From NCBI GenBank assembly GCA_020161665.1, contig JAIUPA010000035.1, forward strand, positions 34,841-98,840: DNA of 64,000 nucleotides. Reading direction: 5' to 3'. The stretch comes from Pseudomonadota bacterium. GTDB taxonomy: Bacteria > Pseudomonadota > Alphaproteobacteria > Rhizobiales > Rhizobiaceae. The translations under genes were made by a program, and so were the position numbers. This document shows, piece after piece, positions 17,775-26,360 of the stretch (positions within the stretch are counted from its first letter, which is position 1; every line of letters starts with the position of its first letter). Under the pieces are notes generated by a model. That model saw only the letters and a program-made list of their open reading frames with translations. It did no database searches and was not told the origin of the DNA.

Positions 17775-18713
17775 TTACGCTGCGGCGCGCTTGCGCTGTT
17801 CGTTGATCTGGTTGTCGACGCCGTCAATCAGAGCCGTCAGATGAATGTCGAAGGCAATCTCGGCAAAGGGACCATTGAGATTGTTGGCGTGAATGCTCGC
17901 CTCATCGGTGCGCTCGATGACCGACGGTACCAGCCCGTCACGGGTGGCATAGGCAAAGTCGTCGTTGATCAGCGGATCGCCTTCGATGTTGATCTGCGTC
18001 GTCAGCTTGCGATGACCGTCGGCGCTGACGAAGAAGTGGATATGGGCCGGACGCTGGCCATGGCGGCCAAGGGCCGAGAGCAGCTTTTCGGTCGGGCTGC
18101 CCGGGGGCACGCCGTAACCGCTCGGCAGGATGCTCTGGAACTTGTAGCGGCCGTTTTCATCGGCAATGATCGTGCGGCGCATGTTGAACGGGGCCTGCTT
18201 GCCGGTCGGATCGAAGTGGGAATAAAACCCGCGCGTATCACAGTGCCAGACTTCAACCTTTGCACCGGGCTTCGCCTTGCCATCGGCACCGTAAACCGTG
18301 CCATGCATGATCAGCGTGTGGCCGTTGGTGTCGGCACCGTCATCAAGACGGGCAAAGCCCGTGGAGACCGGCGCACCGGCCACATAAAGCGGGCCTTCGA
18401 TGGTGCGCGGGGTCGGGTTTTCGATGCCAAGGGCTGCGTCGATGGCGTCCAGACGCTCATCAAGGAAGTGGTCAATGCCAAGGCCCGGCGAAATGAGGCC
18501 CGCCTGACCGGCTGCACCCAGTTCGTTCAGCCATGCGATGCCGGTCCAGTATTCATCCGGCGTGATATCGAGATCGTCGATGGCCTTGAACAGGTCAGAC
18601 ACGATGCGGTGGGTGATCTGTTTCATGCGATCATTGCCGCCGGTCTTGTCCATGCCGCTCAGGACCTTCAGGAAGTCCTGGATATCCGGACGGTCGAAAA
18701 TCTTCACACTCAT
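17775..18713 (-). CDS. catA: Catechol 1,2-dioxygenase (intradiol)
   Basis: 312 residues from the ATG at 18713, preceded by GAGGAGG with 7-nt spacing; a GTG two codons earlier is less likely. The Fe(III) ligands expected for the family are present at Tyr164 (GFYSHFD), Tyr200 (PSGYGVP), His224 and His226 (RPAHIHFF). The N-terminal ~100 residues form the helical dimerisation domain. It cleaves catechol between the hydroxyls to cis,cis-muconate. It lies between catC and benA in the same transcription unit. Confidence 0.95.
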   Translation of the reverse strand: MSVKIFDRPDIQDFLKVLSGMDKTGGNDRMKQITHRIVSDLFKAIDDLDITPDEYWTGIAWLNELGAAGQAGLISPGLGIDHFLDERLDAIDAALGIENPTPRTIEGPLYVAGAPVSTGFARLDDGADTNGHTLIMHGTVYGADGKAKPGAKVEVWHCDTRGFYSHFDPTGKQAPFNMRRTIIADENGRYKFQSILPSGYGVPPGSPTEKLLSALGRHGQRPAHIHFFVSADGHRKLTTQINIEGDPLINDDFAYATRDGLVPSVIERTDEASIHANNLNGPFAEIAFDIHLTALIDGVDNQINEQRKRAAA

Positions 18714-18788
18714 TGTCACTCCTCCTCTAGGAACGTTTTCAGGCAGTTGCGCGGGTCACGTCCTCCGTAAGACCCGCAAGACACGTTT

Positions 18789-19079
18789 TCAGGTGTCGTC
18801 GTCGCGGATCGACGAGGGATGCCGCAGCATCGGCGTCACCTTGATCTCCATGAACTTGAACAGCGGCAGGCCGCTCAGGATGTCATGGAGTTCGGCATTG
18901 TCGCGCACGTCGAAAATGCTGACGTTTGCGTATTCCCCGGCCAGCCGCCAGATGTGGCGCCACTTGCCGCTTTTCTGCAGATCCTGCGCATAGGCCTTCT
19001 CGCGGGCCAGAATGTCTGCTGCCACATCGGCAGGCAGGTCATGGGGGATTTTCACGTCCATTCGCACATGAAACAGCAT
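18789..19079 (-). CDS. catC: Muconolactone delta-isomerase
   Basis: 96 residues from the ATG at 19079, exactly the family length, after an AAGGAG ribosome site. The N-terminus MLFHVRMDVKIPHDLP and the segment QKSGKWRHIWRLAGEYAN match muconolactone isomerases. It converts muconolactone to 3-oxoadipate enol-lactone as a decameric ring in the cytosol. It lies 11 bp after catB and 75 bp before catA. Confidence 0.95.
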   Translation of the reverse strand: MLFHVRMDVKIPHDLPADVAADILAREKAYAQDLQKSGKWRHIWRLAGEYANVSIFDVRDNAELHDILSGLPLFKFMEIKVTPMLRHPSSIRDDDT

Positions 19080-19090
19080 GGTGTTCTCCT

Positions 19091-20260
19091 TCACCGGGTC
19101 TTCTTCAGGCCATCGCGGGCGAAGAAGGCAACGCGTTCCTCATCCAGCTCGATGCCAAGGCCGGGACCTGTCGGAACCGTCAGTTCGAAATCGCTGTAAT
19201 CGAGCGGGGTTTTCAGGATTTCCTCGGTCAGAAGCAGCGGACCGAAGAGTTCCGTGCCCCATTGCAGGTTGGCAAAGGTGGCAAAGAGATGGGCCGAGGC
19301 CGCCGTGCTGACCGCGCCTTCGAGCATGGTGCCGCCGTAAAGGCCAATCCCCGCCGCATCGGCAATGGTCGCAACCCGCTGCGCATTGAACAGGCCACCG
19401 CTCTGCTCGATCTTGATGGCAAACACATCGGCCCCCTGAACGCGGGCGATCTCGAAGGCACTTTCGGGGCCGGTCAGCGATTCATCGGCCATCAGCGCCA
19501 CCGGGAAGCGGCGTACCAGACGGGCGAGTGCCGCAGCGGAAGAAACCGGCTGTTCCACCAGTTCGCAACCGACATCGGCAAGCGCCGCCATGCCAAAAGC
19601 TGCTTCCGTCTCGCTCCAGGCCATATTCACATCGACGCGCACCGCGCCGCGATCGCCCAGCGCCCGCTTGATGGCGGCGACATGGGCAATATCCTCCCGG
19701 ATGGACTTCGCGCCGATCTTCAGCTTGAAGATGCGGTGACGGCGAAGGTCGAGCATCTTTTCCGCTTCGGCAATGTCTTTCGCCGTATCGCCCGAGGCGA
19801 GTGTCCAGGCGACCGCCAGACGATCCCGGCGGCGACCGCCGAGCAATTCGCTGACCGGCAGGCCGAGACGCTTGCCCTGCGCATCGAGAAGCGCCGTTTC
19901 CACCGCGCTCTTGGCGAAGCGGTTTTCCTTCACCATCTTGCCGATGCGGGCCATCAGAGCCTGCACGCGAGCGGCATTCTGGCCGATCATCACCGGGGCG
20001 AAATAGCTATCGATCGCCACCTTCATCGTCTCGGGGCTTTCGCCGCCATAGGCAAGGCCGCCAATCGTCGCGCCCTCACCGATGCCGACAACGCCATCGC
20101 TGCAATAAACCTTCACCAGCATCAGCGTCTGGCCGTTCATGGTGACAACAGAAAGCTTGTGCGGCCGGATGGTCGGCAGATCGACGATCAGGGTCTCGAC
20201 TCGTTCGACGACAGGAACATAGGCAGTGGTTTGAGCGGTGGGTGCAAAGGTCGTGTTCAT
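19091..20260 (-). CDS. catB: cis,cis-Muconate cycloisomerase
   Basis: 389 residues from the ATG at 20260 (MNTTFAPTAQ). Enolase-superfamily fold: the basic residues in FKLKIGAKS, then metal ligands in VDVNMAWSE, ELVEQPVSS and MADESLTG along the barrel strands. It lactonises cis,cis-muconate to muconolactone. First gene of the catBCA-benABCD-benK-benE-pcaD unit, so its promoter in the catB-catR gap drives the whole pathway unless internal promoters exist. Confidence 0.94.
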   Translation of the reverse strand: MNTTFAPTAQTTAYVPVVERVETLIVDLPTIRPHKLSVVTMNGQTLMLVKVYCSDGVVGIGEGATIGGLAYGGESPETMKVAIDSYFAPVMIGQNAARVQALMARIGKMVKENRFAKSAVETALLDAQGKRLGLPVSELLGGRRRDRLAVAWTLASGDTAKDIAEAEKMLDLRRHRIFKLKIGAKSIREDIAHVAAIKRALGDRGAVRVDVNMAWSETEAAFGMAALADVGCELVEQPVSSAAALARLVRRFPVALMADESLTGPESAFEIARVQGADVFAIKIEQSGGLFNAQRVATIADAAGIGLYGGTMLEGAVSTAASAHLFATFANLQWGTELFGPLLLTEEILKTPLDYSDFELTVPTGPGLGIELDEERVAFFARDGLKKTR

Positions 20261-20316
20261 GACGCTACCTTGCGATGGACGCGGCCCGACGTCCAACACC
20301 GTTTGAATCTACATCC

Positions 20317-20331
20317 ATATCAAAAAGGTAT
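20317..20331. promoter_or_regulatory. Candidate CatR/BenM-type LysR box in the catB-catR gap
   Basis: ATATCAAAAAGGTAT has matching ATA/TAT ends with T-N11-A spacing (T20318, A20330). It lies ~57 bp upstream of catB. A second dyad, ATAGC-TAAC-GCTAT (20394-20407), sits next to the catR start. Known CatM/BenM sites are ATAC-N7-GTAT, which neither dyad fits exactly. Binding is inferred. Confidence 0.4.
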
Positions 20332-20422
20332 AGTGTATCGTCAAAACGGCTGAACCACGGCGAGGATGCATTGCAACATACCGCCAATGATGCATAGCTA
20401 ACGCTATCAGGGAGGATGCGGC

Positions 20423-21370
20423 ATGGACTTGAGGCAAATTCGCTATTTCATCGCGGTGGCGCGCGAGCGCAACTTCACGCGCGCCGCACAGCAGCTCAAC
20501 ATTGCCCAGCCGCCACTATCGCGGCAGATCCAGCTTCTGGAGGAGGAACTGGGCGTCGCCCTCATCAACCGCAAGAGCCGACCGCTGAAGCTGACGGATG
20601 CCGGGCGGCTGTTCTATGAGCAATCCCTGCAGGTTCTCGGGCGCGTCGACCAGATGCGGGCCGCCACGCGGCGTGTCGGCTTGAACCAGAACAGCGTGTT
20701 TTCCATCGGCTTCGTGGCGTCGACGCTTTATGGCGGCCTGCCCATGCTGGTGCGCAAGCTTCGCCAGCATGCGCCGGAACTCGATATTCAACTGATCGAA
20801 CTCGTTTCCGTGCAGCAGATCCCGGCCCTTAAGGAGGGCCGCATCGACATCGGTTTCGGGCGTCTTCGCCACAACGACCCCAATGTGGAGGGAATTGTCC
20901 TGCGTGAGGAGCGTCTGGCGGTTGCCGTGCCCAAGGGAACGCCGCTCGCAGAAGACACAGCACCGCTGCCGCTTTCAGCCCTCGCGGGGCAAAAGCTCAT
21001 CGTCTACCCCAAGGAGCCGCGCCCGAGCTATGCCGACCACGTTCTGGCGCTGTTGCACAATCATGATGCGCGGCCTGCCGAAGTGCATGAAGTGCGCGAA
21101 ATCCAGACGGCGCTCGGCCTTGTCGCGGCGGATTCCGGTATCTGCATCGTGCCGTCCTCGGCGCGGCAGATGCGCTCGGACCTGCATTACCGGCTGGTGG
21201 AAGGCGAACGCGCCACATCGCCCGTCATTCTCAACCACCGGACGGGCGACAATTCCCGCTACATCGATCTGGTAAAGCAGCTCATTCAGGACATGTATGC
21301 GGAAAATCCGCCCTGGCTTGCCATCGAGCATAACCTGCCGGTGCGCCCAAGCTTTACCCGCAAGCGCTAA
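20423..21370 (+). CDS. catR: LysR-family activator of the cat/ben genes (CatR/BenM-like)
   Basis: 315 residues starting MDLRQIRYFIAVARERNFTR, which is the N-terminus of the CatR/BenM/CatM subgroup, with helix-turn-helix AAQQLNIAQPPLSRQIQLLE near residues 21-40. Effector domain follows with VGLNQNSVFSIGFVASTLYG at its entry. An AGGGAGG ribosome site precedes the ATG. Divergent from catB with a 162-bp gap. Family members respond to cis,cis-muconate, and in some cases benzoate. Symbol assigned by subgroup and position. Confidence 0.88.
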   Translation: MDLRQIRYFIAVARERNFTRAAQQLNIAQPPLSRQIQLLEEELGVALINRKSRPLKLTDAGRLFYEQSLQVLGRVDQMRAATRRVGLNQNSVFSIGFVASTLYGGLPMLVRKLRQHAPELDIQLIELVSVQQIPALKEGRIDIGFGRLRHNDPNVEGIVLREERLAVAVPKGTPLAEDTAPLPLSALAGQKLIVYPKEPRPSYADHVLALLHNHDARPAEVHEVREIQTALGLVAADSGICIVPSSARQMRSDLHYRLVEGERATSPVILNHRTGDNSRYIDLVKQLIQDMYAENPPWLAIEHNLPVRPSFTRKR

Positions 21371-21461
21371 CGGCCCCGTTCATCCTGCGGACGGTGCGCG
21401 AGGCAAGGCTTGCGCAACGGGCCGCAACCGGCTTGCCTTTGCGGCAACAAGGAAACCCGCC

Positions 21462-22019
21462 ATGACCGCACCCGCCCTTCCCTTCCCGCCGCTTTCCGAT
21501 GCCGAATGGCCCGACGCGATTGCCGACCTCAAAAGCGGCTTTGCCGGGCGGCTCAATGTCTATCGCACTATGGCGCATCACCCGCAGCTTCTCGCTGCCT
21601 GGGCACCGCTTCGCGATCAGGTGGTGGTCAAACACGGGCTGGGCGCCCCCTTCAGCGAAGTGGTGATCCTGCGCACCGGGCATCATATGAAGGCCCCTTA
21701 CGAGTGGGCACATCATGTCAGCCGGGGCCGGGCCTGCGGCATGAGCGATGCCCGGATTGCCGCGATTGCCGGGCCGCTTGCGGCCATGGAGGCCGATGAC
21801 GCGATTCTTTCCCGCGCCGTGGATGAGTTGGTGATCGACAAGCGCTTGTCGCCCGAAACGATCACCGCCATCACCGCACTTGTCGGCAAACAGGGGCTTT
21901 TCGATGTGATCGCGACGGTCGGTTTCTACACGACCCTCGGCTTCATCGTGAACAGTTTTGCCACACCCATTGATGACGCGATTGCCCGGGAAATGGTCGA
22001 AAAGCCTCTAAAAACCTGA
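21462..22019 (+). CDS. Carboxymuconolactone decarboxylase (CMD)-family protein
   Basis: 185 residues from the ATG at 21462 (AAGGA ribosome site). The core VILRTGHHMKAPYEWAHHV followed by RACGMSDARIAAIAG is the CMD fold with the EWxxH motif and no AhpD CxxC, so it is not a peroxidase of the AhpD type. True PcaC acts on 4-carboxymuconolactone from protocatechuate, but no pcaGHB are seen here, so the substrate is unknown. It lies 91 bp after catR and converges with the IclR gene 4 bp away. Some such proteins are paired with aromatic clusters without assigned function. Confidence 0.75.
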   Translation: MTAPALPFPPLSDAEWPDAIADLKSGFAGRLNVYRTMAHHPQLLAAWAPLRDQVVVKHGLGAPFSEVVILRTGHHMKAPYEWAHHVSRGRACGMSDARIAAIAGPLAAMEADDAILSRAVDELVIDKRLSPETITAITALVGKQGLFDVIATVGFYTTLGFIVNSFATPIDDAIAREMVEKPLKT

Positions 22020-22023
22020 ACGC

Positions 22024-22821
22024 TCAGGCCTTGGCCTTTTCAGCGATGCGGGCGGCGATTTCCTGCAGCATTTCGACATAGCGCGTCGCCTCGCGGATCG
22101 GCATGGCGGAGCGGATCCAGATCATCGAAACGCAGGCGACCGTGGTGTCATCAATGCGCACCGGCACGGCGATGGAGGATGTATTCGGGCGAAATTCGCC
22201 CGCCTCGCGCGTGGCATAACCCTTGGTGCGCGCTTCAGAAAGCAGCGTGGCGAGATAGGCCGGGGCGAGGAAAGGCCGGTCTTCCGGCAGGCCCAGATTT
22301 TCGATGTGACGCAGGATCAGTTGCCGCTCTTCCTCGGAAACGAAGGCGAGATAGGCACGGCCCGCCGAGGTTCTGAGCATCGGCAGGCGATAGCCGGTCA
22401 TGCCCCGGTCAATGGAAAGGGGGCTTCGGCCATGGGTCGTTTCCTGAATGACCATGGCGGCATTGTCGTAGATCGACAGATCGAGCGGCCAGATGACCTT
22501 CGGCGCATATTCGGCAAAAAGCGGCCCCGCCGCCTGACAGAGCAGCGAGGTGGTGGCCGACCCGTCGCCAAGGCTTGCCGCCAGACGGGTCACGCGCACG
22601 CGGTTGTTGGAGGCGGAGAAGACAATATAGCCCTCCTCCTCCAGCGTCTGCAAAAGGCGATAGACGGTGGGCCGTGGAATGGCGAGCGCCTTGGCGATTT
22701 CCGCCGGGCGCGCCTCGCCCGCCATGTTGACGTAGCGCAGAACGGCCAGGCCGCGCACCAGTGCGCGGACCCCGCCTTCTGCCTGTGCCGACGCGGTGAT
22801 TTCCTTCATGACAACGGTCAT
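22024..22821 (-). CDS. IclR-family regulator of the adjacent aromatic operon
   Basis: 265 residues with an N-terminal winged helix (RGLAVLRYVNMAGEARPAEI, then KALAIPRPTVYRLLQTLEEE) and the IclR effector domain (GRSPLSIDRGMTGYRLPMLR, then TSAGRAYLAFVSEEERQLIL). It is the last gene of the minus-strand operon dctQMP-dioxygenase-hydroxylase-FAH hydrolase, 44 bp after the FAH gene, and probably controls that operon in response to the imported aromatic acid or a metabolite. The start could be the second Met at 22809. Confidence 0.88.
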   Translation of the reverse strand: MTVVMKEITASAQAEGGVRALVRGLAVLRYVNMAGEARPAEIAKALAIPRPTVYRLLQTLEEEGYIVFSASNNRVRVTRLAASLGDGSATTSLLCQAAGPLFAEYAPKVIWPLDLSIYDNAAMVIQETTHGRSPLSIDRGMTGYRLPMLRTSAGRAYLAFVSEEERQLILRHIENLGLPEDRPFLAPAYLATLLSEARTKGYATREAGEFRPNTSSIAVPVRIDDTTVACVSMIWIRSAMPIREATRYVEMLQEIAARIAEKAKA

Positions 22822-22865
22822 GCCATAACCTCGCCGCGGCGGCTACAGTCGATTGCCGTCACCGA

Positions 22866-23711
22866 TCAGCGCTCGGCCACCACCGGGTTGCTCAAGACGC
22901 CAATGCCGGAGATTTCCACCTCGCAGACATCGCCTTCCTTCATCCAGAGCTGCGGCGTGCGGCGGGCGCCAACGCCACCCGGCGTGCCGGAGACGATCAC
23001 GTCGCCGGGCAGAAGCGGCAGGATGGTGGAGCAATAGGCGATGAGGCGCGGGATGGACGTGATCAGAAGATCGGTCGTCGTATCCTGCACCACCTGCCCG
23101 TTGAGGCGGGTGACGAGATGAAGCTTGGTCGGGTCCGGGATTTCATCCGTCGTCACCATCCACGGGCCGAAGGCGCCGGTGTTTGCAAAGGTCTTGCCCG
23201 GCATGAACTGGGCGGTGTGCTTCTGCCAGTCACGCACCGAACCGTCATTGTAGCAGGCGTAACCGGCCACGTAGTCGAGCGCATCCTCTTCGGAAATGCG
23301 GCGACCTTCCTTGCCGATGATGACGGCCAGTTCGCCTTCATAATCGAACTCGTCGGATTCGAGCGGCTTGACGAGCGGTGCGCCGTGACCGATCTGGCTG
23401 CCGGAATAGCGGGCAAAAAGGACCGGGTTCGGCGTCACCGTGCGGCCGGTTTCTTCCACGTGGGCGTGATAGTTCAGGCCCACGCAGATGATCTTGTCCG
23501 GGTTCGGAATGGTCGGTGCAAAGGTGATGGCGTCAAGGGCGTGATCAGCGGCTTCGCCCGAGAGAGCGGCAGCCTTCGCCTGAAGACCGGCAGCCAGAAA
23601 ATCGCGCAGCGTGGCGCATTCGGGGAAACGGCGGGAAAGATCGACAACGCCGTTGTCCGTGACGAGGCCGTAGCCGGGCTTTCCGCCGATGAGGAAGGAC
23701 GCGAGTTTCAT
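22866..23711 (-). CDS. Fumarylacetoacetate hydrolase (FAH)-family enzyme
   Basis: 281 residues. The catalytic core has ICVGLNYHAHVEETG, the metal-binding acidic pair in FDYEGELAVIIG, an aspartate in YACYNDGSVRDWQ, KTFANTGAFGPW, and the C-terminal VIVSGTPGGVGARR. FAH-family members hydrolyse, decarboxylate or isomerise 2,4-diketo or 2-hydroxy-dienoic acids. Here it follows a flavin hydroxylase and an extradiol dioxygenase with a 4-bp overlap, so it most likely processes the ring-cleavage product. It resembles acylpyruvase-type proteins more than MhpD-type hydratases. The exact reaction is open. Confidence 0.82.
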   Translation of the reverse strand: MKLASFLIGGKPGYGLVTDNGVVDLSRRFPECATLRDFLAAGLQAKAAALSGEAADHALDAITFAPTIPNPDKIICVGLNYHAHVEETGRTVTPNPVLFARYSGSQIGHGAPLVKPLESDEFDYEGELAVIIGKEGRRISEEDALDYVAGYACYNDGSVRDWQKHTAQFMPGKTFANTGAFGPWMVTTDEIPDPTKLHLVTRLNGQVVQDTTTDLLITSIPRLIAYCSTILPLLPGDVIVSGTPGGVGARRTPQLWMKEGDVCEVEISGIGVLSNPVVAER

Positions 23712-25234
23712 GCTGAAATTTTCTCCTGATTGGGCATGGAAGAGGTTGGGCCGGGAAGGCCGGAAAGACGGGTCGCCGCCTCGATCAGCGCCGGGATTTC
23801 CCCGGCATTGACAGCGGTGGCGAGAATGTAGCGGTCGGGCCTCACAACAACGGCAACGGCCTGAAGGTTGGCGAGAAGGTCAGATGCGCCGGGCAGGTCC
23901 TTCGTCGTCAGAACGGTGAGACCCTGCGGGGCCTTGACCTCAGCGGCGAGCGACGCATCCACGATCAGGGTCGCGGCATAACCGGCCACATCATCCATCA
24001 TGCGGCCATCGGCCAGACGCGGCTGGGGAAACAGCGCACCGCCATGCGGGCCGGAATTCACCCCTTCGCCAAGGCCAATCGTCAGCGATTTCATCAGCGC
24101 CGGGCCGCCTTCGTCGGAGCGCATGGCGGCGTTCAGCGCCTCCTGCGTGCCGCAGGTGTTGATCAACCCGCCCAGACGCACGGCGGTGCGGATATATTCC
24201 GCGACATTCGGGCGGCGTTCGCTCTGGTAGCTGTCGAGCAGTGCCTCGTCGGCTTCGCCCTTCGCCGCCAGAATGAGCTTCCAGCCGAGGTTGGCCGCAT
24301 CGCGAACCCCTGCACACATGCCCTGCCCCATGAAGGGCGGCGTCTGGTGGCAGGAATCGCCCGCCAGAAACAGACGACCGGCGCGCCACTTGTTGGCGAT
24401 GAGCGAGTGGAAGGTATAGACCGCCGTGCGCTCCAGGAAGGCTTCTTCCGGCGTGATCCAGTCAGCCAGAAGTTCCCAGACGCGATCGGCCGCCGTGATC
24501 GATACGGAATCCTCGTGCGGTAGCACGGTGATTTCCCAGCGGCGGCGAAGACCGGGCACCGGCACATAGGTCGCCGGGCGGGCCGGGTTGCAATACTGGA
24601 TGGAGAAATCGCCAAGCTCCGGCTTCGGCTGCTTGAGGATGAGGTCAACCACCAGCCAGCGCTCGTGGAAGCCGCAATCTTCCATATCCGTCTCGATGTA
24701 GCGGCGCACCAGCGAGCGCGCGCCATCGCAACCGACGACATAGCCGACATGGACGCGCTCGACCTTGCCCTTCGACATATCCTCAAAGCGCAGTTCGACG
24801 GCATCGCCCTGATCTTCGAGCGCAAACACTTCGCAGCGGGTGCGCACTTCGATATTGGGGAAACGCACCGTGCCATTGCGCAGGATCTGTTCCAGATCCG
24901 GCTGGTGGAAGCGGTAGCCCGCCTTCCACCCTTGCGGACCGGCTTCGAGCGGTCGCGGCCAGTCCATGAGAAGCTTGCCGCCCGCATCCACAAAGCGCAT
25001 GCCGGGATGATACATGGTGGTCGGCTCAACCTCATCGGCCAGACCAATCGTCTGGAAGACGCGCATCACTTCGGCATCGAAATGCACGGCGCGCGGCAGG
25101 TGGTAGGCCGCCGCCTCACGTTCCAGCACCAGAACGCGCAGACCCGCCTGCCCCAAAAGGTTGGCCAGCGTCGCGCCCGTCGGGCCATAGCCGACAATGG
25201 CCACATCATAAGCAATATCGTTTCGGGTGGTCAT
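23708..25234 (-). CDS. FAD-dependent aromatic-ring hydroxylase, MhpA-like
   Basis: 508 residues from the ATG at 25234, which follows GGGGGAGG. FAD-binding GxGxxG in DVAIVGYGPTGATLANLL, the DG motif VGYVVGCDGARSLVRR, and the GD motif RLFLAGDSCHQTPPFMGQGM place it in the class A flavoprotein hydroxylases close to 3-(3-hydroxyphenyl)propionate hydroxylase. It would hydroxylate a phenolic acid with NAD(P)H and O2 to give a catechol. The paired extradiol dioxygenase supports ortho-hydroxylation. The substrate is uncertain: hydroxyphenylpropionate, hydroxycinnamate, hydroxybenzoate and hydroxyphenylacetate types are all possible. Confidence 0.85.
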   Translation of the reverse strand: MTTRNDIAYDVAIVGYGPTGATLANLLGQAGLRVLVLEREAAAYHLPRAVHFDAEVMRVFQTIGLADEVEPTTMYHPGMRFVDAGGKLLMDWPRPLEAGPQGWKAGYRFHQPDLEQILRNGTVRFPNIEVRTRCEVFALEDQGDAVELRFEDMSKGKVERVHVGYVVGCDGARSLVRRYIETDMEDCGFHERWLVVDLILKQPKPELGDFSIQYCNPARPATYVPVPGLRRRWEITVLPHEDSVSITAADRVWELLADWITPEEAFLERTAVYTFHSLIANKWRAGRLFLAGDSCHQTPPFMGQGMCAGVRDAANLGWKLILAAKGEADEALLDSYQSERRPNVAEYIRTAVRLGGLINTCGTQEALNAAMRSDEGGPALMKSLTIGLGEGVNSGPHGGALFPQPRLADGRMMDDVAGYAATLIVDASLAAEVKAPQGLTVLTTKDLPGASDLLANLQAVAVVVRPDRYILATAVNAGEIPALIEAATRLSGLPGPTSSMPNQEKISA

Positions 25235-25288
25235 GTTATCCTCCCCCAATCCTTGTTCCTTGAAAATTCCTGTCATGCGCCGGTCACG

Positions 25289-26269
25289 TCACGAGGCCTT
25301 GCGGGCGAGTTCGCCGTAAAGCCACGGGCACTCGACCACCGGCGGCGAGCGCTTGCCGTTGCGGGCCGCCTCAAGGCGCATCTCGCGCAGGCGGCGACGC
25401 CCGCCCTCTTCGGTGAGATAGAGCCGCTCGTGACCCCAGAAGCTCGGGCCGTCATGGGTTTCATGCGGCTCCCACGTCGCGGGCTCGATCAAGCGTCCGC
25501 CCCAGCCGTTTTCGACAAAGAAGCCGGACGGCGAGTTGGCGTAGTAGCTCGTCATGTAGTCGTTGGTGTGCCGCCCGAGTGTGTAGGCGACGCCGTTTTC
25601 GCGCTGTTGCGCCAGATCGTATCCCTGTCCCACATCATCGAGGTTCTGGAATTCCACCATGAAGTGGTGGAAGCCGAGCTGGCCCGAGCCGACCATGGCG
25701 AAGGAATGGTGCCGGTCGTTCAAGTGGAAGAAGTACAGGCCATAAGGCTGCAGCCCGTAATCCGAGACATGGAAATCCAGGAGGTCGCGGTAGAAGGGCA
25801 TCATCACGTTGATGTCCTTCACATGCAGAACCGCATGGCCCATGCCGAGCGGGCCGGTCATGAAGCCGTCAATCGGGCGGCCCGGCACAAACGGATCGCT
25901 GGCGATCATCGGCGCGTGGAACAGTTCCACGCGGTTGCCACCCGGGTCCTCGAACCAGATCAGATCGCCAACGAAGCGGCGGTCGGCCAGTTCACGCGAG
26001 CCGAGATGGACGCGAACACCGGCCCGGTCGAGCCTTGCGGCATAGGTTTGCAGGTCGTCGCGGCTTGCCACCTCGAAGCCGAGGAAGGCGAGCGTGTCGC
26101 CCGGCTCGTTCGAAACGAGCAGACGCTGCGCCTGATCATCCATGCGAAAGGCCAGCGCCGTGCTGCCACGGTCGATCTTCTGCATGCCGAGAAGGCCGCC
26201 TGCGAAGTCCGCCCATTCGTCAAGGCGGTCGGAACGGATTCCAAGATATCCAAGAGCGATGACTGCCAT
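25289..26269 (-). CDS. Type I extradiol (VOC-fold) ring-cleavage dioxygenase
   Basis: 326 residues from the ATG at 26269. Two tandem VOC modules. The C-terminal catalytic module shows His145 (GMGHAVLHV), His201/His202 (GFHHFMVEF) and Glu253 (GFFVENGWGG) as Fe(II) ligands, plus His188, His234 and Tyr243 at positions equivalent to acid-base residues of BphC. It cleaves a catechol beside the hydroxyls. It lies 54 bp before the hydroxylase gene in the operon. MhpB itself is a LigB-fold enzyme, so pairing an MhpA-like hydroxylase with a VOC dioxygenase marks this as a different pathway version. Confidence 0.85.
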   Translation of the reverse strand: MAVIALGYLGIRSDRLDEWADFAGGLLGMQKIDRGSTALAFRMDDQAQRLLVSNEPGDTLAFLGFEVASRDDLQTYAARLDRAGVRVHLGSRELADRRFVGDLIWFEDPGGNRVELFHAPMIASDPFVPGRPIDGFMTGPLGMGHAVLHVKDINVMMPFYRDLLDFHVSDYGLQPYGLYFFHLNDRHHSFAMVGSGQLGFHHFMVEFQNLDDVGQGYDLAQQRENGVAYTLGRHTNDYMTSYYANSPSGFFVENGWGGRLIEPATWEPHETHDGPSFWGHERLYLTEEGGRRRLREMRLEAARNGKRSPPVVECPWLYGELARKAS

Positions 26270-26318
26270 GGTGAAGTCTCCCGTGCTCTGCGAACTGGTG
26301 GTGATTGCCGCCCTTGCG

Positions 26319-26348
26319 CCGTCAGGTGAACCGCTGTCCACCTGACGG
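26319..26348 (-). terminator. Hairpin between dctP and the dioxygenase gene
   Basis: Perfect 10-bp inverted repeat CCGTCAGGTG/CACCTGACGG with a 10-nt loop, 12 bp after the dctP stop. No U-run follows, so it probably stabilises the upstream binding-protein message or attenuates expression of the downstream enzymes. Confidence 0.6.
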
Positions 26349-26360
26349 ACAGGGTGCCGA

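Noticed and set aside
24665..26329. A 554-codon plus-strand frame opposite the hydroxylase and dioxygenase genes
   Set aside because: Antisense shadow of two well-supported enzymes with no domain and no ribosome site.
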